Translations under genes and position numbers: made by a program
NCBI RefSeq assembly: GCF_042432445.1
Contig: NZ_JBHLXE010000105.1
Span: 39,059-103,058, forward strand
Source of the DNA: Thorsellia kenyensis
GTDB taxonomy: Bacteria > Pseudomonadota > Gammaproteobacteria > Enterobacterales > Thorselliaceae
Direction of reading: 5' to 3'
Length of the DNA stretch: 64,000 nucleotides
Shown: piece by piece, positions 1 to 8,843 of the stretch
Layout: every line of letters starts with the position of its first letter
Position numbering within the stretch: position 1 is the stretch's first letter
The notes under the pieces: generated by a model
What the model was told of the DNA's origin: nothing
The model's database searches: none
What the model saw: the letters and a program-made list of their open reading frames with translations, nothing else

Positions 1-453
1 AAACAACGCCTTTACCACCCTGACCGTTTTGCATCAGCTGACGATAAGGAAAAATTAAGTGCTTTACAGATGGCCACAGAAATTAATGCGGCTTACCAGA
101 CACTTAAAGATCCTTTAACGCGTGCGGGGTATCTACTTCAATGTAAAGGGATTGATGTGCAAAATGAAGCCCTGACGTTGAAAGATAATAAATTTTTAAC
201 CCATCAATTTGAATTGAGAGAAAAAATTGATTCTTTACAAACAAATAGAAATTTGAGTCACGAAGATTTGTTAGTGGAGTTGACAATTTTAGTTCAACAA
301 ATTGATGTTGAGCAGCGCAATCTTAAGAATGAGTTATTCACAGCTGTGGATTACAGTAACTGGGAAAATGCAGCTGACAGTCTTCGTAAATTAAAATATT
401 ACGAACGTTTACTTGGACTTATTGATGATTTCGAAGAGAAACTAGCCTCCTAA
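1..453 (+). CDS. hscB: HscB, J-domain co-chaperone of Fe-S cluster assembly (5' truncated)
   Basis: HscB stimulates the ATPase of HscA and presents the IscU scaffold to it during iron-sulfur cluster transfer in the cytoplasm. The reading frame is open from base 1. The window therefore begins inside the gene, just before the J-domain HPD motif (His-Pro-Asp at bases 16-24), and the first part of the J domain is missing. The remaining ~150 residues are the end of the J domain plus the C-terminal helical bundle that binds IscU. hscA and fdx follow on the same strand, the usual isc order. The gap to hscA (136 bp) is wider than usual and contains a hairpin. Identity is confident from motif, C-terminal sequence and neighbours. 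Confidence 0.95.
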   Translation, partial: KQRLYHPDRFASADDKEKLSALQMATEINAAYQTLKDPLTRAGYLLQCKGIDVQNEALTLKDNKFLTHQFELREKIDSLQTNRNLSHEDLLVELTILVQQIDVEQRNLKNELFTAVDYSNWENAADSLRKLKYYERLLGLIDDFEEKLAS

Positions 454-520
454 ATGCTCTCAATAATGAGGCTTAATTGAAAGGCTACTTTTTAGTGATC
501 ATTACAATCGTTATTTTTAT

Positions 521-547
521 GCGGAGCTCTGCTCCGCTTAATTTTTA
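521..547 (+). terminator. Hairpin with T-rich tail between hscB and hscA
   Basis: A perfect 7-bp stem (GCGGAGC at 521-527, GCTCCGC at 531-537) with a 3-base loop is followed by TTAATTTTTATT. It looks like a weak intrinsic terminator or attenuator inside the hsc operon. It could lower hscA-fdx expression relative to the upstream isc genes. The T tract is interrupted, so strong termination is unlikely. The function is inferred. Confidence 0.5.
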
Positions 548-589
548 TTGCTATAACTGTTGATTTTAAATATCTATTGTAGGGTACTC

Positions 590-2455
590 ATGGCATTATT
601 ACAAATCAGTGAACCGGGTATGGCACCGGCACCTCACCAAAAAAAAATTGCAATCGGTATTGATCTCGGGACAACCCATTCTCTAGTAGCTGCAGTGCAA
701 AGTGGTTTAGCAAAGCCACTCATTGATGAAAAGGGCAATAGTCTGCTTCCCTCTGTCGTCAATTATCAAAAAGATCAAACGACTGTAGGTTACAAAGCAT
801 TAAATAATGCCAGTTTAGACCCAGAAAATACGATCATTTCCATTAAACGCTTAATGGGAAAAAACCTTAATGATATAAATCAGCGTTACCCTAATCTACC
901 TTACGAATTCCAAGCAGATGAAAAAAATATGCCCCGCATTTTAACAACGCAAGGGCTCAAACATCCCGTAGAAATTTCAGCAGACATATTAAAGGCACTC
1001 GTGCAAAGAGCAGAATTGACTTTAGGTGATACAGTTAACGGTGTTGTTATTACTGTACCAGCCTATTTTGATGATGCTCAAAGGCAAGCAACTAAAGATG
1101 CTGCCCATGTCGCAGGATTAAATGTGTTAAGGTTGCTAAACGAGCCTACAGCCGCTGCAATAGCTTATGGACTTGATAGTCAAGAAGAAGGAATTATTGC
1201 TGTCTATGACTTAGGTGGAGGTACATTTGATGTCTCTTTGCTTAAATTGCATAGAGGTGTATTTGAAGTCTTAGCGACAGGAGGAGACTCTGCTCTTGGA
1301 GGCGATGATTTTGATGTTCTGCTTGCTGATGAGATCATTAATGCATTAAATATCGATGTTTCAATAAAATCGGACTCAAAACGTTATCGAGAACTCATTG
1401 ATATTACCATAAAAACCAAAAAACAGCTCAGTGATTCACAAGAGTGTAATGTCCTATTTGAAGGTAAAAGTTGCCTCATCACAAGAGATAGATTTGAATC
1501 ATTAATTTCAGCTCTAGTCAAAAAATCACTCTTAGTTTGCCGGCGTAGTTTAAAGGATGCAGGACTAGATGCTTCAATGGTCGATAATGTCGTGCTGGTG
1601 GGAGGATCGACGCGAGTTCCATATATTCGAGAACAAGTAGGGGAATTTTTCCAAAAGCCCCCTTTAACCTCCATAGATCCTGATGAAGTTGTTGCAATTG
1701 GCGCTGCAATTCAAGCGGATATACTTATTGGCAATAAACCTGACAGTGATATGCTCCTTTTAGATGTAATCCCTTTGTCGTTAGGCATCGAAACCATGGG
1801 GGGATTAGTAGAAAAAATCATCCCTAGAAACACGACGATTCCTATCGCACGAGCACAGGAATTCACAACGTACCAAGACGGTCAAACAGGTATGTTTTTT
1901 CATGTTGTGCAGGGAGAAAGAGAACTGGTTGCAGATTGCCGATCTTTGGCAAAATTCAGTTTAAAAGGTATTCCGCCTATGGCTGCCGGCGCAGCACATA
2001 TTAGAGTTACCTTTCAGGTCGATGCTGATGGACTCTTAAGTGTCAGTGCGATAGAAAAATCGACTCAAGTACAAGCTGCGATACAAGTTAAACCCTCTTA
2101 TGGACTATCTGATTCGCAAATAGCTGATATGCTCAAATCTTCAATAGCGAATGCAAAAGAAGATATTCAAAAGCGCCTATTTTTTGAAAAAAAAATCGAT
2201 GCACAACGTTTAATTGAAAGTGTTGAGGCGGCTTTGAATCAAGATAAAAACTTACTTAACGATGCTGAATTGACTGCTATTTATTCAGCAATCACTGCCC
2301 TTCAAACAATCATAGAGCAACAAGATAATTATGAAACGACTCAATTAGAGAGTGCCATTAAAAAACTCAGTGATGATACTGAATATTTTGCTGCTAAAAG
2401 AATGGATAATGCAATCGCCCATGCCCTAAAAGGCCAATCGATTGATAAAATTTAG
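590..2455 (+). CDS. hscA: HscA, Hsp70-class chaperone for Fe-S cluster biogenesis
   Basis: HscA is the specialised DnaK homologue that, with HscB, releases clusters from IscU to acceptor apoproteins. The product of 621 residues matches the family (616 in E. coli). The ATG at 590 is chosen because the protein then begins MALLQISEPG, the conserved HscA start; the open frame upstream from 560 lacks family similarity. Visible features are the nucleotide-binding phosphate loop IGIDLGTTHS near residue 24, the second phosphate motif DLGGGTFD, the VVLVGGSTRVP segment, and a substrate-binding half of about 230 residues. The stop overlaps the frame leading into fdx, which starts 25 bp later, so the two are probably cotranscribed. 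Confidence 0.97.
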   Translation: MALLQISEPGMAPAPHQKKIAIGIDLGTTHSLVAAVQSGLAKPLIDEKGNSLLPSVVNYQKDQTTVGYKALNNASLDPENTIISIKRLMGKNLNDINQRYPNLPYEFQADEKNMPRILTTQGLKHPVEISADILKALVQRAELTLGDTVNGVVITVPAYFDDAQRQATKDAAHVAGLNVLRLLNEPTAAAIAYGLDSQEEGIIAVYDLGGGTFDVSLLKLHRGVFEVLATGGDSALGGDDFDVLLADEIINALNIDVSIKSDSKRYRELIDITIKTKKQLSDSQECNVLFEGKSCLITRDRFESLISALVKKSLLVCRRSLKDAGLDASMVDNVVLVGGSTRVPYIREQVGEFFQKPPLTSIDPDEVVAIGAAIQADILIGNKPDSDMLLLDVIPLSLGIETMGGLVEKIIPRNTTIPIARAQEFTTYQDGQTGMFFHVVQGERELVADCRSLAKFSLKGIPPMAAGAAHIRVTFQVDADGLLSVSAIEKSTQVQAAIQVKPSYGLSDSQIADMLKSSIANAKEDIQKRLFFEKKIDAQRLIESVEAALNQDKNLLNDAELTAIYSAITALQTIIEQQDNYETTQLESAIKKLSDDTEYFAAKRMDNAIAHALKGQSIDKI

Positions 2456-2480
2456 TGCCTTTGAGAAGGAGATAAAGATT

Positions 2481-2816
2481 ATGCCTAAAGTTATTTTTTT
2501 ACCCCATGAAGATTATTGTATTGATGGTGCCGTTGTTGATGCAAACAAAGGTGAATCCATTTTAGATGTTGCTTTACGTAATGGAATGAATCTTGAACAT
2601 GCTTGTGAAAAAGTTTGTGCTTGTACGACCTGTCATTGCATTGTTCGTGAAGGCTTTGATTCTTTAAATGAAGCGTCAGATCAAGAAGAAGATATGTTGG
2701 ACAAAGCGTGGGGATTAGAACCTGAAAGTCGCTTAAGCTGCCAGGCAATTGTGGGTGATGAAGACTTAGTTGTTGAAATTCCTAAATACAGCATAAACCA
2801 CGCTCGCGAACATTAA
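2481..2816 (+). CDS. fdx: Isc-type [2Fe-2S] ferredoxin
   Basis: Adrenodoxin-type ferredoxin that supplies electrons for Fe-S cluster assembly by the Isc machinery. It has 111 residues, the same length as the E. coli protein. The cluster ligands are seen as C-x5-C-x2-C (residues about 42-51, CEKVCACTTC) plus a distal Cys in RLSCQAI. The conserved end INHAREH is present. The start at 2481 follows AAGGAG at 2466-2471 and gives MPKVIFLP, the family N-terminus; an upstream in-frame ATG at 2442 lies inside hscA. No iscX follows; instead a convergent gene lies 96 bp away. Confidence 0.97.
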   Translation: MPKVIFLPHEDYCIDGAVVDANKGESILDVALRNGMNLEHACEKVCACTTCHCIVREGFDSLNEASDQEEDMLDKAWGLEPESRLSCQAIVGDEDLVVEIPKYSINHAREH

Positions 2817-2912
2817 TTGGATAAAATCAGTCTATTTCATCTGGTGCTTAATGCTTAATTCACTAAACAATTATCAATAAGTTTCCAGATGAACGATAAT
2901 ATTGGGTTTTAT

Positions 2913-3722
2913 CTAATTGTCGTTGCCCTTAATCTTCTGCCACATCTGCCCTAAATATTCATACCAAACCCGTTCAAAATGAGAAAGATAGAGTGCTCGA
3001 GGAAACCATTTTTCATAAAAAGGTAAATCCGTTGTTATAGCTAATTGATTCGCTGGCATAGGCAGAGGATTTAAGCCTTGCGCTTTAAAAATATCAGTGG
3101 CTCGTGGCAAATGATTTGCTGATGTTACCAAAATAAATTCACTATCACCCACAATAGATTTTACTGCTAAGGCCTCTTCTACTGTGTCTCTTGGTAAATC
3201 AGCTAACACAACATTGTCTTTTAACACTCCAAGAGATAATGCAATATCTTCAGCACTTTTTGCCGCGCTTTGCTTATTTAAAGCAGCTCCTCCTGTAAAT
3301 ATCAATTGGCTATTAGGTATGGATAAATGGATACGAATACCTTCAACAATACGTGGTAAGCTATTATTTAATACATTAGAACTGGGTGCCCATTGAGGAT
3401 TATAAGTATGCCCTCCCCCGAGCACCACGATATATTTTATGTTAGGATGTTGTGCTAATATTGTTGCCTTATCAAATGTTGCAAAAGGTGCCTCAATTTT
3501 TGAAAGTAGGGGGCTAGATACCGGTTGCAAAGACATTAATAACAGGCTTACAGTTCCTGCTGTTACTGCTATTTTTGCAAATACTTGGCTTTTCTTTAGC
3601 CAGAGTAAAACCACACCTAGCACGAGTAACAAAATTACCAAGGGTAACGGTTGAACTAATCCCCCAACTAATTTTTTTAACACAAATCCAAACGTATAGT
3701 GGCTATCCATATCTGTTATCAT
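2913..3722 (-). CDS. elyC: ElyC-like envelope biogenesis protein (DUF218 family)
   Basis: Resembles E. coli ElyC (YcbC), an inner-membrane DUF218 protein needed for normal peptidoglycan assembly at low temperature. The product is 269 residues from ATG 3722; an in-frame upstream codon at 3794 would overlap the yceB-like gene and has no family support. Two hydrophobic segments occupy roughly the first 65 residues. They are followed by the DUF218 core with YIVVLGGGHTYNPQWAPSSN, NNSLPRIVEGIR, LIFTGG and LVTSANHLPRA, all close to the E. coli protein. An AAAGAG ribosome site precedes the start. It lies 4 bp after the yceB-like gene, so the two probably form one transcript. Confidence 0.9.
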   Translation of the reverse strand: MITDMDSHYTFGFVLKKLVGGLVQPLPLVILLLVLGVVLLWLKKSQVFAKIAVTAGTVSLLLMSLQPVSSPLLSKIEAPFATFDKATILAQHPNIKYIVVLGGGHTYNPQWAPSSNVLNNSLPRIVEGIRIHLSIPNSQLIFTGGAALNKQSAAKSAEDIALSLGVLKDNVVLADLPRDTVEEALAVKSIVGDSEFILVTSANHLPRATDIFKAQGLNPLPMPANQLAITTDLPFYEKWFPRALYLSHFERVWYEYLGQMWQKIKGNDN

Positions 3723-3726
3723 CTCT

Positions 3727-4296
3727 TTATCGCCCAAAAAATATAGTGACAGTACCAGGTGTGACATTAATGCCTGTTCCGTAACGATAGGCAAACCATT
3801 CTTTAATACTTTTATCTGGGTTCAAATCATAAACTGGATTGTCAGCAAAATAAGTACTTAATGCCTCAGACAAAATAGGTTGGAGAAGTGGCATAACTCT
3901 GTTCACACGATTAGACTCAGTCTTCGCATCAATAATTTCGATAGATTTGACATAAATTGCTTTTTTATCTCGTTCGAAATAAGGGGATGCACTGATTGTG
4001 AAGGTCAGTTCAGTTTGCGTATCACCAAAAAGCGAAGTAAGACTTAAATTGGCTTTGGCATTAAATTGGACTAAATTAGGCTCTCTTCTACCTACCTCGA
4101 CAACCATCTCTGAAATTTTTATATTGGCTTTAGCCACATTCGGTACTTCAATATCGCGGTTAAATTTTTTGCTATCCGCCCTTTCAGTCAAATACTGATT
4201 AATTCTCTCTTCAGTCAAGTGATAGCGTAATGGATTAAAACCAAGAAAGAGTGCTAACAAGGCAACTGCAACAATAATAATTACTAATTTTTTCAT
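3727..4296 (-). CDS. YceB-like DUF1439 protein without lipobox cysteine
   Basis: A 189-residue DUF1439 protein resembling E. coli YceB, an envelope lipoprotein of uncertain role. Shared segments include the EERINQYL region, VGRREPN, SLFGDTQTEL, and the C-terminal INVTPGTVTIFFGR. The N-terminus is a hydrophobic helix (MKKLVIIIVAVALLALFLGF). Where YceB has a lipobox Cys there is none here, so this version is probably anchored by an uncleaved helix rather than by lipid. The gene is directly upstream of elyC and divergent from dinG. The family assignment is by recalled similarity. Confidence 0.8.
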   Translation of the reverse strand: MKKLVIIIVAVALLALFLGFNPLRYHLTEERINQYLTERADSKKFNRDIEVPNVAKANIKISEMVVEVGRREPNLVQFNAKANLSLTSLFGDTQTELTFTISASPYFERDKKAIYVKSIEIIDAKTESNRVNRVMPLLQPILSEALSTYFADNPVYDLNPDKSIKEWFAYRYGTGINVTPGTVTIFFGR

Positions 4297-4526
4297 TTTA
4301 AACCTTTTCTCTAAAACAATCTGGTAAACTATCTCTTAAAAGCGGATTAGGGTATAGCTTACACAAGTATGTTAAAATCTCTACAAACAATCACAAACAA
4401 TCAAAGAGCCTATACTACAATAGAGGAAAAAGAGCAAACCTACAACATTTACTCTCCTAAACTTTGGTATAACTCAATTTAAACATAAGAAATTAAACAT
4501 TAATAATTTCTATTTGGGAAAGTGGC

Positions 4527-6680
4527 ATGGCATTACCTAGCGAAGTTAAAAATAATATCACGAAGTGGTACAAAGCACTTCAAAATCATATTCCTAATTT
4601 CATTTCAAGAGCCCCGCAACGAGAAATGATAGCGCATGTTGCAAATTCTCTCAATGGAGAAAATGGTCGTCATCTTATTGTAGAAGCTCCTACAGGCGTT
4701 GGTAAAACACTTTCTTATCTTATTCCAGGGATTGCGGTTGCTCAAAACCAAGAAAAGAAATTGGTCGTAAGTACCGCTAATATAGCACTTCAAGATCAGA
4801 TCTTTAATAAAGATTTACCTTTAATTCAAAAAATCATCCCAGAAATAAAATTTATCGCTGTATTTGGACGAGCGCGCTATGTCTGCCCTAGAAATTTGAC
4901 CTACTTATCTCCTAAAAATGATGGACAGACCGGTTTTTTAGATTTATTTGAAGATGATGAGTTTAATGTAAACCAAAATGAAGCCGAATTTTGCCTTCAG
5001 CTCTACGATAATTTAATCAAAAACAAATGGGATGGCGTTCGTGATCATCATAGCGAAAGCATTAGCGACTCATTATGGCAGAAAATGAGTACAGATAAAC
5101 AAAATTGTTTGGGAAGAAACTGCTATCATTTTAGAGAGTGCCCTTTTTATCTTTCTCGTAAAGATATAGAAAATTCGGATATTATTATAACGAACCATGC
5201 CCTCGTTCTCGCGGCACTAGAAAATGAAAATACACTTCCTCCGCCAGAAAAAATGCTATTAGTACTAGATGAAGGCCATCATATAGCCGATGTCGCCAGA
5301 GGCGCTCTAGAACTGCATGCTGAAATTTCACTTTTTCAAAGTTTAAATCAACTTGATGGTTTCAGTAAAATTATCAAACAAGCGACAACTTTATTCGATC
5401 CCCCAGAAAAGCCTCCCTTATTAAAAAATATTGAACGATTTGACGATCATATAGAACAAGCTAAAGAACTTGCAGATCATTTAATGATGATATTTGATGA
5501 ATATCTGCCGAATGATGAAGGTTCAAGTTCTTCTCAATCTACATTATTCAAAGAAAATAATAAAAATCAAGAGCCCTTATACATCTTTGAACTCGGCCAA
5601 CTTCCAGAAGAATTTCAGTTGTTATGCCAAGCACTACAAACATCTCATAGCCGATTAGCAAGTGTAGCTGACTTTTTCCTAACATATTTCAATGAATCCA
5701 GTAATAAACTAGAACTTGCTAAAGTTCAGCGATTTCAACTTCAAATTAGTCGTTTTTTTGGTTACTTTGATAACTTAAGTCAGTTATGGCAACTGGCCTG
5801 TAAAAAGACATCTTCTAGTGCGCCAATCAGCAAGTGGTTTTCAAGAAGTGCAAATCCTCAATATATGGGATGTTATTTTCATTGTGCAGCGCTTAGGGTA
5901 AGTGATCAACTTTCTAGTATAATTTGGGACCGAATCCCCCATGCGGTAATTACTTCTGCTACATTGCGCTCTTTAAATAGTTTTCATCGTATTGAAGATC
6001 AAACCGGTTTAAATCCTGAAGCGAAAGATCAATTCATCGCACTATCTTCCCCTTTCGCTCATCACAAGCAGGGAAAAATCATTATTCCTAACATGAAAAC
6101 AAGTCCTGTGATGGAAGATGAAGAAAAGCATTTACAAGAAATGTTGCGATTTTTTAATTACCAATACGAAGAATCAGGGCATAAAGCCTTTTTAGTATTA
6201 TTTAATAGCCAGCGCGCGATGAAACGGTTTATTGAACTCTGTGATGCTTATCAATTTACTCTTTTAGTACAAGGAGATAAACCTCGAGCAAGACTGATAG
6301 AATTACATCAAGAAAATATAAAAAATGAGGAAAAAAGTGTTCTTATTGGGATGAGCTCTTTTTCTGAAGGACTGGATTTAAGAGGCGACTTTTTGACTCA
6401 AGTCCATATCCATAAAATCGGTTTCCCGCCTATGACAAATCCGATTATTCTTACGGAAGAGAAATGGTTGAAGAATCTTAAAAAGTCATCATTCGATTTA
6501 CTTAGTCTTCCTCAAGCCTCTTTTACATTAATTCAGCAAGTAGGGCGGTTGATCAGAAGTCATGATTGTTTTGGGGAGATTGTTATATATGATAATAGAT
6601 TATTAAATAAACCTTATGGAAAAAGGCTCCTTGCATCCCTACCGTCTTTTCCACTAGAGCAAGTAGATGTTCCAAATTAA
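4527..6680 (+). CDS. dinG: DinG, Fe-S cluster 5'-3' DNA helicase
   Basis: DinG is an XPD-like superfamily 2 helicase that unwinds R-loops, D-loops and forks. The 717 residues compare with 716 in E. coli. The Walker A motif EAPTGVGKT is at residues 53-61. The four cluster cysteines are Cys120 (RYVCPRN) and three in the DKQNCLGRNCYHFRECPF segment. Walker B is LVLDEGHH, and the C-terminal helicase motif is QQVGRLIRS. The start follows GGGAAAG at a normal distance. I found no LexA-type CTGT-N8-ACAG site in the 230-bp upstream gap, although the E. coli gene is SOS-regulated. A strong hairpin follows the gene. Confidence 0.97.
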   Translation: MALPSEVKNNITKWYKALQNHIPNFISRAPQREMIAHVANSLNGENGRHLIVEAPTGVGKTLSYLIPGIAVAQNQEKKLVVSTANIALQDQIFNKDLPLIQKIIPEIKFIAVFGRARYVCPRNLTYLSPKNDGQTGFLDLFEDDEFNVNQNEAEFCLQLYDNLIKNKWDGVRDHHSESISDSLWQKMSTDKQNCLGRNCYHFRECPFYLSRKDIENSDIIITNHALVLAALENENTLPPPEKMLLVLDEGHHIADVARGALELHAEISLFQSLNQLDGFSKIIKQATTLFDPPEKPPLLKNIERFDDHIEQAKELADHLMMIFDEYLPNDEGSSSSQSTLFKENNKNQEPLYIFELGQLPEEFQLLCQALQTSHSRLASVADFFLTYFNESSNKLELAKVQRFQLQISRFFGYFDNLSQLWQLACKKTSSSAPISKWFSRSANPQYMGCYFHCAALRVSDQLSSIIWDRIPHAVITSATLRSLNSFHRIEDQTGLNPEAKDQFIALSSPFAHHKQGKIIIPNMKTSPVMEDEEKHLQEMLRFFNYQYEESGHKAFLVLFNSQRAMKRFIELCDAYQFTLLVQGDKPRARLIELHQENIKNEEKSVLIGMSSFSEGLDLRGDFLTQVHIHKIGFPPMTNPIILTEEKWLKNLKKSSFDLLSLPQASFTLIQQVGRLIRSHDCFGEIVIYDNRLLNKPYGKRLLASLPSFPLEQVDVPN

Positions 6681-6715
6681 TTGCTGTCTCGCTAATAATG
6701 TGATGTAATTTAGCG

Positions 6716-6755
6716 GAGTTTGGGAATTGAAATATTTATCTCAATTCCCAAACTC
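6716..6755. terminator. Bidirectional hairpin terminator between dinG and the phosphatase gene
   Basis: A perfect 15-bp inverted repeat (6716-6730 and 6741-6755) with a 10-base AT-rich loop lies in the convergent gap. T-rich and A-rich flanks are weak but present on both sides. It probably terminates both genes. Confidence 0.75.
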
Positions 6756-6824
6756 ATAAAATTTAAATTAACTAATCAATGCTCAGTATTCGAATGATTA
6801 AGCTTCTCCTTAAGAAATAGGGTA

Positions 6825-8495
6825 TCAATTAATCAAACTGATGACTTTAGAGCTAACAAACCATTTTTCTCCATTAAAAACATTCACCCCATCAGACTCT
6901 ACCATCGTATCATTCAGCCAAACTTCACTTTTGTTACGTGGAATACGTAAGGTTTGATTATTTTTAGTCACCACTAATACAGGATTTTCTGCATCTGATT
7001 CATCAAGGATGATGGTTGCTTTTTTCTCAAGAAATGCAGATTGAGCATCAACAAAAAGAGTTTCTGTTGCCTTATCTAAATCAACATCAATCGAACGAGC
7101 CATAAATTTAGCTACATCAGTGTTATCAACCAGTCCTTTTAAGAGTGTTCCTCTTGGATCATAACTATACAACACAGTATCTTCACCTGTGTGCCCATTT
7201 GTGGTGAAACCTATTTTAGCTCGTTTAGCTAAGATAGGACCAACAGCATAATTGATCTGGCCCTTTTTAGCTTTTAATATAGATTCAATTTCTTGATTTG
7301 TTAAATCAGTGACTCCCAACCATTCTTGAGCTAAGCGACGTACTTCATTCCCCATTGTCTCTACAGACCCACCCTCTCTATTTGCTGGAAGTTTTTCTTC
7401 AAATCCTTCGCCCGTAACTAATGCTGCTTTTAAAGGAGTGACAAATTCTGTCCATGATGTTTTATCATAGTTTTCACTCGTGTCTCTATTTCCAATAGAT
7501 ATTCCTGAATTTCCATGATCTGAAACTGAAATCAATAACGTATTACCATCTGCCTTTGCGTAAGTAAGCGCCTTTGCTACGGCTTTATCAAACGCTGCTA
7601 TTTCACTGATCATACCAATAGGATCGTTAGCATGCGCAGACCAATCAATTTTAGATCCTTCAATCATTAAAACAAATCCATCCTCATCTTTAGATAAAGT
7701 TTTGATTGCAACATCGGTCATCTCTTCTAAAGCAGGTTCAAGGCGAGAATCTCTATCGATATCGTTTGATATAGCTGTATGTTCAGGAGTTTTACCAAAT
7801 ACACCGACAAGCCTTTTACCCTCAAAATTCTTTAATGCCTCAGTCGAATCAACAAATGAGTAACCTTTTTTTATGAGAATTTCTTTCATATCTTCATTAT
7901 CTTTACGTATGTCAGCGCGCAAATATTTAGTTCCACCACCCAAAATAACATCTAAATGATTGTAAACCATTTGCTCTGTTAGGTTATCATAACTTTTACG
8001 TGACGGGTCATGGGCGGTAAAATCAGCAGGAGTTGCATGCATGAATTCACTCGTACTGACCACTCCTATCGCTTTACCTTTTAATCTGGCTGCCTCTAAA
8101 ATTGTAGCGACCGGTCTAAGCGCTTCATCTGATGATCTTGTTGAAGATAAAGAATAAACTTTACCAGTGCTTGCAATGTTGCCACTTTGTGACTTCCATC
8201 CTGTTGAAATTGCTGATCCTGCAGGCGCTGAATCAGCAATTGTACCATCTGAACTCCAAGTGCTCATCAAACCAACTGCAAGAGGATCTAAAGTCAGAGG
8301 AGCACCATTATATAGTCGGGTTAATGTAGTACCAGATACACTCATACCATCTGGAATCATAATTATAATATTTTTAACAGGTTTGATGTCATCTGCTGAA
8401 AAAGCGGAACATGAGATCCCTAAAATTGAGCCTGTAAATAACACATTTTTGACTAAAGCAACTGCTTTTTTAATTTTGAATTTATTCATCAACAT
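6825..8495 (-). CDS. Secreted alkaline phosphatase (PhoA superfamily)
   Basis: Hydrolyses phosphate monoesters in the periplasm. The 556 residues start with a signal peptide (basic MLMNKFKIKK, hydrophobic stretch, ending near CSAFSA at 29-34). Metal and catalytic motifs of the alkaline phosphatase family are in order: MIPDGMS with Asp49, DSAPAGSA with the nucleophile Ser89, HATPADFTAH, the MIEGSKIDWSAHAND metal site, SDHGN, and GHTGED near the C-terminus. It is longer than E. coli PhoA (471), with an extra C-terminal region of about 80 residues that may be a separate beta domain. AAAAGGA lies 7 bp before the ATG at 8495. A candidate PhoB site lies upstream. I assign the family, not strict phoA orthology. 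Confidence 0.92.
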   Translation of the reverse strand: MLMNKFKIKKAVALVKNVLFTGSILGISCSAFSADDIKPVKNIIIMIPDGMSVSGTTLTRLYNGAPLTLDPLAVGLMSTWSSDGTIADSAPAGSAISTGWKSQSGNIASTGKVYSLSSTRSSDEALRPVATILEAARLKGKAIGVVSTSEFMHATPADFTAHDPSRKSYDNLTEQMVYNHLDVILGGGTKYLRADIRKDNEDMKEILIKKGYSFVDSTEALKNFEGKRLVGVFGKTPEHTAISNDIDRDSRLEPALEEMTDVAIKTLSKDEDGFVLMIEGSKIDWSAHANDPIGMISEIAAFDKAVAKALTYAKADGNTLLISVSDHGNSGISIGNRDTSENYDKTSWTEFVTPLKAALVTGEGFEEKLPANREGGSVETMGNEVRRLAQEWLGVTDLTNQEIESILKAKKGQINYAVGPILAKRAKIGFTTNGHTGEDTVLYSYDPRGTLLKGLVDNTDVAKFMARSIDVDLDKATETLFVDAQSAFLEKKATIILDESDAENPVLVVTKNNQTLRIPRNKSEVWLNDTMVESDGVNVFNGEKWFVSSKVISLIN

Positions 8496-8595
8496 ATTTT
8501 TTCCTTTTAAAAGTATGATGCCTTTAGTTAAATAAAATACTGAGAAATAGTTTATTCACGTTAAAAGCGATTGAATCAGATTGAAACATACTTTT

Positions 8596-8629
8596 ATAAT
8601 AGAAAAGAAATATGGCAAATTAATGACAT
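8596..8629 (-). promoter_or_regulatory. Candidate PhoB box and -10 element for the alkaline phosphatase gene
   Basis: On the minus strand ATGTCATTAATTTGCCATAT (complement of 8610-8629) has the Pho-box layout of two 7-base half-sites with 4-base spacers. The first half matches CTGTCAT at 6 of 7 bases and the second at 5 of 7. TATTAT at 8596-8601 lies 8 bases downstream as a -10, with no good -35, as at known Pho promoters. Further TGACA/TGTCA pairs lie at 8622-8641 and 8668-8684. The gap up to 8843 shows no gene. Confidence 0.55.
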
Positions 8630-8843
8630 TAATATGTCATTTTTGTTACGTTATGATTTCACTTATATGACAACATAAATGTCACTGGGAAAATAATTGA
8701 TTGAGTGATCGAGTGATATTAAACCACAGTATCTGTACACTTTTAATAAAGTTCAAATGCCCTAATGTAGCATGTGAGATAATTTAGAAAATATTTTGTC
8801 TGTAATTTGCTGTCAGTTAAACATAAAATGAATATATAAAAAT

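Noticed and set aside
560..589. Earlier TTG start for hscA
   Set aside because: The protein from 590 begins exactly like other HscA proteins; the added ten residues have no match.
2837..2892. Terminator between fdx and elyC
   Set aside because: An 8-bp complementary pair (2837-2844, 2885-2892) exists, but the loop is 40 bases and there is no T tract; too weak to call.
4297..4526. Expected LexA site upstream of dinG
   Set aside because: No CTGT-N8-ACAG-like word was found in the gap. A direct repeat ACAAACAATC near 4385-4405 is present but does not resemble an SOS box.
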